From Monomorium pharaonis (lineage: Eukaryota; Arthropoda; Insecta; Hymenoptera; Formicidae): 64,000 nt of DNA. This document shows positions 36,953 to 48,955 of the stretch, in pieces. Where the stretch lies: positions 982,309-1,046,308 of the forward strand of contig NC_050477.1 of NCBI RefSeq assembly GCF_013373865.1, written 5' to 3'. Position 1 is the stretch's first letter. The number at the start of each line of letters is the position of its first letter. The notes under the pieces were generated by a model. It searched no databases. It was not told where the DNA came from and saw nothing but the letters and a program-made list of their open reading frames with translations. Position numbers and translations under genes: made by a program.

Positions 36953-39900
36953 GTAAGTACACACGTCGTGTTTTCTCCTTCCTTTAATCGCTTACATCTT
37001 CCTATAGCTGTCTCTCTCTCTCTCTCTTACTTTCTCGGAGCTTCTCATTTTCCTCCTCTGTTTTTCCACCCTGAGAAGCTGTCGTCGCGGTTCAACGACC
37101 GACTGCTCTCGTCGACATTTCCCTTAAGAACGACTCACCGAGGTCGAAATCAAAGGAAGCAAGAACTCCCGAGAAAGGGGAGTCTTACCTTCTTTTTTTT
37201 TACAGCGGCGGGTACCGCGCGGCTATTAAGAGGATAATACGTATAATCTTCGAGCCACTTTGTAGCGTTATCGATTGAAATCGGCCTTAGCGATTCCTTA
37301 GCCAGCGCGTGCACGGTAGAAACTCTCGATTACGATAACATAGCTCGCGCTTCCTCGCCCTCGAAAGTTAAATTACGCAAAAAAAAAAAAAAAAAAACAA
37401 TGCGACGTTGAACACACTGGATCGCTAATCCGGCGGGAGAGTTGAAGCAAATCCTTTGGCGAATGTATATGATAAAAGCTACTGCACCCCGCCGACGGTT
37501 TCTCGCGTGTTTCACGAGTTGCGGTTGGGTTCAACGACCGTCGAACAGTCACCTCTCTCTCTCTCTGCGGGCACTACTCATTAATTAGAATTTCTATATT
37601 TAATTAACGAGGCGTCTCCGAGGCTATCAGCGGCCATCGAATGTCTCCCCTGATGCATCGCCATTTCGCTCCTCCCTCCCTGGGCCTAGATACCTGCCCC
37701 GATAATTAAATTTCTACCGCGGCTGATAGGCGCGTGACATTGTACAACTGGGAGGCCCCGGGAGAGTGACAAGCGTAACGTGCCATTGGGACAGTTTCTT
37801 GGCGCAGCGCGCTCCTAATCCCATCTCGTGTGCCCCCGAATATACACAGGCAGCCCTCGAGACGCCTCTCGAACGCGCGCTCTCTCGAGCACGCAAGTGC
37901 GCGCGGCGTTTGTATGCCCACGTGCCCGCGTTTCTTCTCTTGTGTCCCCGCGCACTTCTCAACTGCCTCCCCGCGGTTCCACGGCCTATACGTCCTCTCG
38001 ATTCTCGCCAGGCACAAAATGACTTTCCGTTTCGAGGCACAACCCTTCGCCGTTCCTCCGGCGTGAAATGATGAGCGGCGAGAAGCCAAGGACGATTAGC
38101 AAGAACCAGTAAATAAAGAAGAAGCGTAAACGCAGAAAATGTGTGATTAGCCGTCTGTAAAAAGGAAATCGAGGATAAGGAACAACGCTTGACAGTTGCG
38201 CGTGCATGTAGGAGAGAAAATAAAAAATGTAATTAAATATGGAAAGGGGAAATGGATGAAGTCCGCAGCGAGAGGAAGTCGCGGACGCGAGGCCCCGAAG
38301 ATTGTATTGGCAACTTTGGAAATGACAAAACAAGCTTAATTTTCGCAGCACACACCATTTTATTTAGCATTTATTTTATCGGACAATTTTAACGATATTT
38401 CTTTTCGGTTTGGTACATAAGATATCGCTGAATTTGTGAAACGAAAATTTCTACTGCTTTTGCACATGGTGCAGTCGATAACAAGCAAATCGCTCTTTGT
38501 TTCTAACTTTACGCTTTTAAGAAATTCCACGCGAGAAAAGATTTCACGGCGTCACGCGAAGAGAAAAAGAGAGTCGTTTCTTCGAGGAGGGGGCGCGCTA
38601 GGCCGACAGTGTGTACACTCCAGATGTACGTAATCTCGATAGCTCCTTCGGTTCCTCGCCGTTGACCAAGCATGAAAAAGCATAGCGCAGTTACAGAAAT
38701 GTAGGCGTAAGATAGAGAATGTAAAAACGCGAAGAGGAGAGGAACAATACAAAGAAGAAGAAGAGCGTTTTATTCGAGACTTTTTGACGCACCGTGGAAA
38801 ACCCAAAGCTAGAGGAAGGAAGGAAAAGGGAGAAGAAGACCGAATGATGGGATAGGCAAAAGGCTAAAAAGTGCGCGAGGGACCGAGGAAGAAATACGAT
38901 ACAGCCGGGCCAGATCTCGAGGCCCCTTGCTGGAAGGCGATATCCCTGATTCGCGCCGACGTGCGCGGATCATACTCGGCCCTCTGTTAGCTCGTGACAC
39001 CCCCAAAAAACGAGAGCGCCCTTCAGAATCGGAATCAAATCTGTTGCGGCCGATTGTACGTCGAGACGGCGCGCGGAATTTCTTGCGCTCTCCTCCCTGG
39101 TCACTCTTCTTCATCGTCCGAGAGCTCCGTCGTCCGACGATGATTTCTCTTTCCGCGCCGACAGAACCGAGCCGAGCTGAGCCGATTGCTTCTGCCTTTC
39201 GTCATGTGGTCGCCGTGGCCGTCGGAAAAGCCTCGTCGTTCGAACGCGTCCCGAGTTTTGACAGCCGTTGATGCGTAAGGCGGGAAAGTGTCGACAACCA
39301 ACGAACCAATCTTTCGAGGTCTTCTTCATGGTCTTGGCCACCAAGACGTTACGGAAATTTAATCCGAAAATATAGTGACGTAATAATTCACGGATACATA
39401 AAATACTATATCTGATTTTTTTTTGTACGTGAAACCAACAATATTTGTGAGTGAAACTATAGATGCAGTAGAGGTGCATGGGGCGGAGAGATCGTCTCTA
39501 ACGCTGGGATTGATTGACCGAAAACACCGAATCGTGCAATTCTTACGCGTATTTGCGAGATACGCTTTCACGCGCACTCGGAGTCGGAGTGTTTTTCCTC
39601 CGACTAATGCCGACTAACGTTCAGCGAAACAGAGAAACGCAGACGAAGAGGAGAGCAGCATTAAGGGGAGGGGGAGGGGGAGATGGGACAGCGAGAAGTG
39701 ATGCTAAAAAGAGGAAAAAAAATAAATAAACAAGATAGGCGGACGCGCACGGAGAGCGGGATGCATAATACACAGTGGTTGCGGCACAGACAGGAAGGAA
39801 GCGCAGCCAACCGCGAAGCCCGCGGGGTCTGAGAGTGGTGCATACGTAATTGCGGGGCCACGCGGGAGGCTCTTCTCTCTTTCTCTCTCTCTCTGTCTCT

Positions 39901-40225
39901 TTTGTAAGCTAGGTCTGGTCCCTTCCTCGCCTCTCCTCTTTCTTCTCCGCCGAGCGGAGCGATCCCGTATCCGCGCCGTCGTCGACGATGACGACGACGA
40001 AGAAGAGGATCCGGTGTTGTTCAGGCCGAAGCGGCACGGCGATAACCTGGACTGGTACGCGCGCGTCGCTCCGGTGTGCAAAATGTGTGCAACCGCGGCA
40101 CACACCGACCGACCGACCGACCGGCGCCATCTTGCGCAAATGCACACGCCAGCTGAAGGCGGAGCCTCTCCCGAAGGGCCTCTCCGTCGCTCTCTCTTTC
40201 CCGTGGTTTCTCTATCTCTATCTCC

Positions 40226-40274
<49 letters not shown>

Positions 40275-42182
40275 TCCCTCTTCTCTCCCCCTCATTCCTC
40301 CCCCCCGTTCCTCTCTTTCTCTCTGTCTAGTTCATCGTAGCAGATGCAGCCTCACCGCGATCAATCTTCTTCCTCGTCGCCGCCGCGTTTCGTTCCCTCC
40401 GTCTCCTAGTCTCTCCTCTCTCGCCTCCAACGCCACGGACGCTGCGTGTACGTGTGTGTGTGATTCCTCCGCGCTTTGCGGTAGCTCCGCATCCCAGACG
40501 AGGTGTACCGTCCGCCTCCGCGCTCTTCTGGTATTCAGAATATAGATTTTATAAGACCAATTCTCCACGCGCCCCAACGCCGATTAATTCTCGGTAATTC
40601 GAACGACACTCCCTCCCCAAATAAATAATCACAGATAAACGCCAGCGGGAAACGGGTATTGTGAAACTCGAATCTTGCCTCCGTAAAAGTGACAGGGAGT
40701 TCACGAGTGCCGCGAAGTCGAACCTCGACTTCAAATCATCGAACTCTTCGTGAACCGGGGATTCAATTTCGTAGGAATGAATTTCCACTTACGCTCCCTT
40801 AGATCGCATATTTTTCGCCTGGGTATACTCAGCAAGGCGCCTTTCGCGATCGAAGAAGAAGGAGAAAGGGAGAGAGAGAGAGAGAGAGAGAGAGAAAGGG
40901 TTCGATCGGATGGGAGGATACGGGGTGAAATTGCATGTTATTACGCGAAAGCTGCTGGGGGCGCCCGACATGAAATGAGACGTTATTTTCTACGGGAATT
41001 TTCGTGCGCACGTACCGGAATTATGTTACGAGCTCCCGCTGCAACGCGGGGGGGAGGGGGGGGCGGCTCCTTACCCGTGGGATACCTTCGGGATACATTC
41101 CCAAGGGGAGAGAGAGGAGGACGAGGCCCTTGACTGGCCCTCCGGGTGAACGAATGCGCGATTCTCCAATCCAACGAAAGTCATTCGCGCGAGAATTCGT
41201 TAACGAGTTATTCCACGGGGATTGCGTGCGCGTCTCGCCGTCGTTGTTACCAAGCGATAATTGGCCTCCGCGCGCTAACCGGAGGATAATGACGAGCGAG
41301 CGTTTCCATCGAGGACGAGGATCTCTCTCTCTCTCTCTCTCCCTCTTTCGACGGAAAAAATGGAATTCAGCGGCTCCTCGTCCTTGTCGACGCGTTTTCG
41401 CGATAACAATGCTTATCGCGCGATGCTTGGTTAACGAGGCTGCCACGCGAAAATGTAATGCGTTTACGCGCGGTCGGCGGCGGATGTTTTTCAACCGAGG
41501 CGATATTTTAAGCATATCGTATTCTTATTAGCGATACTAATTGGAGCTCCGCTTGTCGGGGAGTCTCGCATTAAAAGAAAAAAGAAAAAAAAAATTACGA
41601 TCCGACTCACATCGGGGACTCACTCCTCGATTTTCTCATTCCTGGCTTCATTTTCTTCGTCGTCTTCCACTTGTTTGTAACAACAAATTGGATACACTGC
41701 GATATTCGATATTTCGACGCCCGGCACGATCGTGCTACGTCTCGACGTAAATCGTTCGATATAAGTTATATTTTCCTGGAAGAATCCCTTAGCGAAAATA
41801 ATTAATTACCGCTCCACGATAGTGAAGCGGGTACTCGCTCGGAAACTTCCTTCCGTTCGTCGTCTGGAAACGCCTTCGAGATACGCCAGATAATTTTCAG
41901 CAGGATTGCCCCTCCTCGCCCCCTCCGGGCTATATTTCTTCATTCAATAAGATCAACACGGTAACGAACCTTGTCGCGCCTGTGAATCTCGCTGCATCTC
42001 GATTTTGCGTTCTCTCTTTTGATGAAGCCGGCGCGAAGGCAAATGGCCGGGAAAATAAAGCGCGCTTCCTGATACGATACGACGAGTCGTCCTTTCAGAT
42101 GAACCTGCCGGCGCTTTGAATCCTTTTGACTCTTTGAGATCGCCTTTTCCCCTCTTTCTCTCTCTCTCTCTCTCTCTCTCCT

Positions 42183-42237
<55 letters not shown>

Positions 42238-43796
42238 CTTTGTCCCGCGTCTCGCACAAAAGCGAAGTGTGAGCGTCCGCGCGAGCTCTTTCGGGCGTGG
42301 TTAATTATTTGGAGTACTCGCTTTTGTGTGCGTTACGAACGAGCGAAAAAGTGGGAGAGAAAGAGAGAGAGAGCTGCTCACAGGATGAACACAGATACTC
42401 ACGAGGACAAAGTTCCGCGCCGGCGCATTCGAACACGGCCACGCGCATTTGCAAATTATTCGTTATCTGACGAGTGGAAGCTTCGCGGTAGTTTTACTTT
42501 TTTTATGGAAATGCTCCCTTCACCTCGGAATATATTTCGTTAAAGCCGATGGAAAGAAATGCAGGGGACAATAATGATAAGCGGGACCGTTGTTACTTTA
42601 TCTACGTCCATTTGCTTCGTTTGGGGAATAATCATGATACCGATATATTTTGCCATTATTATGTAGGTAAAAATAGTTGGAGATAACTGGTGGAAATAAA
42701 CAGGCGGGGGAAAGAAAGTAGATTTAAAAATAAACCGCGTGGTGTTTTTTTATGTTCAATTTGCTCGTCGGATTGTATCTTCGACGAGGTATTATCAAAT
42801 ACACATAATAACGATCAAACAATTGCATAATATTCTACAGTTCCGACAGTGTTATTACGCTCCGCGTAAACGTTTTCGCTTTGATATTACGGTATTAATC
42901 ATATCTCTCATCGTAATAGTCGGAATAAGATGTATATCAAAACTGATTTACATAAATCAAGCTGTGCAAGGAAAGAGAGAGAGAGAGAGAGAGAGAGAAG
43001 AAATCAGGAGTACGAAGCATATAGTAGATATTTCGCGTTGTTTTCCCCGTTTTCGAATTTGTCGTTTGGTTCGCCGGAAAATGCGCCTTTCGTGCGGCTT
43101 TCGCTCCGGCTTTGATCTTTGTCCGTGCAGGTTGGAGTAATATAAATGTAAATCGGCGGCGGCTGAATTGCGTATTGGTTACGTAATAGCCGCCAGGTTC
43201 CGCTGCGGCGCGGTGGTTTTTCACGGCAGCGGCGGCGGCGCGCAAAAAAGGGGAGAGGAAAAACCGGAGAGGAATAAAAAAAATCCCCGCACGCTCGACA
43301 ATGTTCCGCAGGTGCGCCGTGAACCCGATTAATTTATTTCCGGCTCGTCGCCGCGCGGTTACGCGGTATCGATTACCATATTAATTTATTGCGGAATGTC
43401 GTCCGTTTCTCAGCGGAGGCAGCGTGCAATCGCGCGACGCGCGGCGCGCATACCCGCGCGCGTGGGCGCGGACGCTCCTGAATCATCGGCGCGCTCGGCA
43501 CCGCGGCCGATCGAGTAGGCGATTAATCGAACGCGATCTTGATATCGCGTGCTTCTCACAGGCGTGGGTCGTCCCCTCGACGTTATCGCGCGTATCGCTC
43601 TTGCCCCGTGACGAACGAATTTAAAGTATCCTAAAGCAAGCGATGGCAAGTCCACGGAGAACCAAAATACGATCGCTCGGAGCGATCTTATTAAATCTCG
43701 CGCGACGGGGGGAGGTACGAATTTGCGTGGCGCGACTTCCGCGTACATTTTTGCGGACAAAAAATTTACAAATGTGCGCCGCCAATTTTACGACAA

Positions 43797-43887
<91 letters not shown>

Positions 43888-46800
43888 GGCGTCGTTCTGT
43901 ATTAGCGAGAGGGGGATAAAAACGTACAAACACGTTATACGTACAGTTGGGAGAGAACGCGTTATCTCTGCAGTCGTGTCGATCTCGTTCGCGCGATATA
44001 ATAGTGACCAGTATCCATGGATTTTTTAATGAATATTCATGATACGCCGAACGCCGTTATACCGTGCAAAACTCTCCCCGGTTATTATCTATGAATCGGC
44101 CGATCGGATAATATCAGGAGGATCGCGCGGCGATATCTGAAACTTAACGATGCGGGATCTACGGGGGAACGGAGCAGAAAATGTGTATTTTTCTAAGCGG
44201 CTTTACCTTTCCCATTCTCCCCAGTCCTTCCCCGATTGACTTTAACCGTGAGCTGAAAAATTTGATACGTGAGAAATGTGGAATAGATCGCGGAGAAAAG
44301 CGACGTCGTTAGCATAATGCCACCCGTTGACGTACGACGGACTGTGTGTGTTTCGTCGTACGTGGCACCGTGAGCCTCTCCTTTCGCCGGGCCCGGGTAC
44401 TTCTCGTCCGATCGTCGGACAATCCTGCCTCAACAGCACAAAGACGAATTCGCGATTGAGAAAGCGTGCGGTGTCGTACTGAAGGTCCGTCTCCAACTTG
44501 GGCTTGGGAATGAACGTTCGAAACAAAAAAAAAACTACGGGATCTACGCGGCGCAATAATAAAAGACGGTTCGTCCTCCTTTTTTTGCGTTTCGTTCCGA
44601 CAAGATGACGTTACGTTTATTGCGACACGCCGCCAAGTTTTCGACTCGCGGCCGAGCGGCGCAGTCGTTGGAGCGACGATTTATGGAGCGCGATTATTGC
44701 GCGTGTGAAATCCGACGGCCGGGTTCGTAAAAGTCGGGGGAAGCCCGCGAGAGTGAATGGAAACGTTTGTATGTCGAACGAACCGTTCGAGTCGAGCCGA
44801 GGGCTCTCGTCGAGGCGAAAAAAATCATATCCGACGAAAATGCACACACTGCTGCCTTACAGCAACCGTGATTTACGACACGCGTTGCTTGATCTTTTAA
44901 TATGCGTTTCCGCATTTGATTACCTTTGAGAGATTCAGATGATACTAAACGCTATTGTTCTCCATTTTATTCGACGATCAATTGAATCGAGCTTCAACAG
45001 CGATTCCGACGTAATCGCGTTCATTGTCCACTATAAATTCAGTCTGAAACTCATTGAAAATACAGTGGAAGTACCAGTCGCCTCGATTAAAAGGTTTCTC
45101 AATAAGGTTCAATGTACAATGAAAAATATAGATAATAATATAAAACGTTTTTTTTTTTTGTTCAACTCATTATTGAAATATTGAACTTATTCCGAAGTGA
45201 CTGCCGTTGAAAGAAAATCACGTCAGAGAACATTGCACACTGTTCGGAAATGTGCACACCTTCCTTTCTCCATGGCCGGAACATCGGAAATGCGCGAGGG
45301 GTGGAAGGACACCTGAACAGCTGACCGCTCGTTCCGCCAGCCATATTGTCCGGGTTCCGCGTTTCACGATGGATTGGCGAGCGCAGATAAAACTGCACGA
45401 AATCGGGGATAGAAATATCGTCGAGACAATCGAGGGATACGAGTTATGTCAACGTGTCAGGGCGGGACATAACAAACGTGATACGACGAATAAAGGTGAA
45501 CGGGAAGGAGTGAAACGGAAGGAGCCGCTTCGTGCCGCGCGAGGGAAAGAGAGCTGCCAGAGGGGGCGACAAAAAGTCCCGTAAAATCCTGTAAAAACAG
45601 AAGTCGCGACGACGAGGGTGAGGGAGGAGAAGGAGGGTCGAGGCAAGAGCGATAAATATCGCTTGGCATGGAAGTTTTTATCGCGTCGAGAGTGCGAAGT
45701 GTTCTTCTCCGTCTGCGCATTTCTCGCCGCTACCATTCCGCCCTTATCTTCGATTCCCATCTCGCTTGTCGTTAGGCGAGAATGATTCTGACACGAAAAC
45801 GACTTTGACACAGTCGCCGGATGTTTTGTGTCTAAAACTGTCTCGCGAGCTCTGTCGTAACGCCGCGCGTGTCTCGGATAATCGGAGGAATTGGAATTGG
45901 ATTGGCGTGCTGCGCGTCGTCGCGAGAAGAAAAAAAAACGAAGAGGTAAAACTTGAGCGGATATTGCATAACGCGTTAGAGCGGGGGATGAATATCCAGG
46001 TGTAACGAAATAGAGTCGGAGGATCCGAAAGCGCTTATAGCCGCACGTAGAGAGCCGCGCTTGTTTACTTTTCATTGCGGCTGCGCCGGGATGCAGCGGG
46101 ATCCAATTACAGACAGGCCATCGTTGGCTCCGATTAATTACAGAGCCGCAGCTGCTCATCTCGCCCGCTCGCTGTATTCGTAATATTGTGTTTCGCGCGC
46201 GCTTCTCTAAATTTAGACAGCGTCTTTTCGCAGACGCCGCCGCCGCCGCCGCCATTTGCAAGGCGCGGATACGCCAGCGATACACGCGTCTCGCTTACGT
46301 CTCGTTTTTCTACCCTGTCCGTGTACTGGAATTATCACATTATATTAAATACGCGATTATATTAAAAGACTGCAAATTTAAAATTTATATTTCGAAAAGA
46401 TTTCGAAAGCTCCTCTCTCTCCCCGACGTTTGCGCGAGGCGCAGGGTTCTCGTAACGCGTAACGTGAGTTCGAGGAGTTGAAAATTAATGTCCATAATTC
46501 GGGGGGGGAGGGAAGGGAGGGGACGGTCGAAGGGTCCAGGGTGGGAGACAAGACAAAGCGCGGTTTGGCAAAACATCATCTTGTTATCAGCGTATGCCGT
46601 GAAGGTGGTGGAGGCGGGCGTTGTTAGCAAGAACCACTCGATATATCGATCGGCCACCTCGGGCCAGGTAAGCAGGTTTGCATGCACGTCGCATGCACGT
46701 TCTGGTATTCGCTGGCAACAATGTGCATCCGCAAATTTGCACGGATATTAAGAACGCTGCACTTTCCTGGCTGACGGCGAAGGATGAGGATCGGTTAATT

Positions 46801-48916
46801 AGTCGTCGTCATCGTCGTCGCCGTTGTTGTCGTAAGATAATAACCGAGGCTAATTAATTTGATGCGTTATGAGTTCTCGGTACCGTCATTAATGACAGAG
46901 GTGACCGTATCGTCGCAGGATGGTCGTAATTGCCCATTCATTTCTGTCCCACAAATATAACTCTAATTTTAGGCATCGCAACCAAACCACGCGAGCTTTT
47001 TCGGCTGTTAATTACCTTCTCGTTAAAGGGGTACAGCTGTTTTTACAGCATCATGCTTGTATCACGCAATACACGAGAGTTTCATTAATGACGTTTCATT
47101 TATTTTAACCGAAAAAAAAAACCAAATTTTTTTAGTTGAAAATCCATGTTACGTGTTGCTACGTGTGGCTTTACGTATTTCACGATCCGTGTGCGGAGAA
47201 ACGTGACGAGTCTACCTAAAATGAAGCCGGCCATTATCGAGAATAAAAAAAAAACGAGTCACCGGCGATATATCGCAAATCATTACGCGCTCGCCGCGAC
47301 CGCGACTACATGCGACACGCGGTCTAATTCGAACTCGCGGCGCAATTAGCGTCAGGCGAGCAGCACCGTTTCTCGGTCCGACATTTACATAGCGCTCTTT
47401 CTTGTCGATAAGCACGATAAAACGAGTTGGTCTAGCAGCTGGTGCGCGCACACAACGCGATCTCCGGTCGGCGTGGCGCTGATGCGGACTCCCGGTGCCG
47501 TATAACAACATTAATATTACTAATGAAGCATTAATTAACCGTGCGGATAACAAATTTCGCGCTTTTGCGAATATAAAGCGAATCGCGCGACGGCTTCAAA
47601 TCATTCGATCGGAGAAGTGAGACGCGTCGTCCGCTCGCCCGTAAGGGACAGGGGGAAGAATGCCCATAATACCCCGTGTCTCGCATTTAATTAAGACGTC
47701 TGCCGCAATTAGGCAATCTTTTACGATCGGCATAAAATCTGATCATTCCAAGCACGTACGAATCAGGTTCCTCCTTCTCGCGATGGTCCTCTCTCTATAT
47801 GACAGCGCGTTCTCCTATACTCCCCACTTTCTGACTACCAATGTCAGATAAAGCGATTCCCGATCGCGAGACATCTGCTCGTGCTACTCGTGATCCGCGT
47901 GCTCGTAACTCCGATCGGCGGAGTTGTTAAAAATATTTACGACCAGCTCGCGGCAGCAATAAAACTCCCTTTGATAGCCCGGGCGATCAAATGCCTCACA
48001 AACGCAGCGTACTTATTTCCGTTGGTTTTACAAACAAGAACAAAACGGTCCGCATTGTGAAATGTGAAGATTTTTATTTATTTAACTAAACATTCAACAT
48101 ATCGATACATTTTTTTTTTCGCATTTTGCGCGTGCGTTACGTTATTCCTAATGTTTGACACTCCGTTTGGCTTTCAGCAAGGATGTCGAGCAGCGGCGTG
48201 TCGAGCGGTCCAGTGAGCCAGGTCTGCCGGCCGCACTTCCACAGCTCGGTTCTCCATCCGTGGCTGTCCGGCAGCAGCGCGGACACCTCGAAGACACCCT
48301 GGGGATTCCCAACGACGGCGACCACGGGCGGCACGGTGAACGACGAGAAGCCGCAGAGTCCCCTGGGATCCTCGCTGCCGCCGACGAGCGGGAGCCTGTC
48401 GAGTCACGGTGGCGGCCACCACCTCTTCTCCTTCCCGCCGACACCGCCCAAGGACGCTACGCCCGACAGTATAACCGCGAGCACGACCTCCAGCACGAAC
48501 AACAACAACTCGACGAGCGCCAACAACAACAACAGCGGCGGTAATCCGCTGTCCGGGTTGGGCGGCGGTACTACCAGCGAGTACCAAGCGGCGGTCGCCC
48601 ATGCGGCGGTGATGGGCGCGTTCATGCACCATCAGGACGCGCTTGGGGCATCCGGTGGCAGCTCGTGCGACATCAAGCCGACGGTAATGCTCGGCCATCA
48701 TCACGGGGCGCCCTCGCCGCCGCATCAGCAGCACAACGGCTCGAACAACGGCAGCAACGGTCCCGCCGGCACGAACGGCTCGTCCGCCGGCCAGGTGAAG
48801 CAGCGAGAAGGTAATAACCAAACTGGCAATGTGACGGGCAGCCAACAGGCGAGTGCCACGCAACAGCAGCAACAACAGCAACAGGACGCGTATCAGAGCA
48901 ACAACGGGGTGTCGAC

Positions 48917-48955
<39 letters not shown>

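Larger units (their letters stand above)
36953..48177 (+). other. grn: Intron 2 of the GATA gene (11225 bp)
   Basis: Donor GTAAGT at 36953. Acceptor CTTTCAG ends at 48177, after the pyrimidine-rich stretch TTTGGCTTTCAG. It is CpG-rich almost throughout, with microsatellites at 40226-40270, 40870-40895, 42150-42234, 42974-42999 and 43798-43884. It also has a YY1-like site beside (ACCG)5 at 40105-40135, a homeodomain/GATA group at 46792-46857 and guanine-run motifs. Open frames over 100 codons run through repeats or overlap on both strands, and none has a domain. TAG|GTAAAA near 42666 and CAG|GTAAGC near 46671 look like weak recursive-splice points. This is speculative. Confidence 0.7.
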
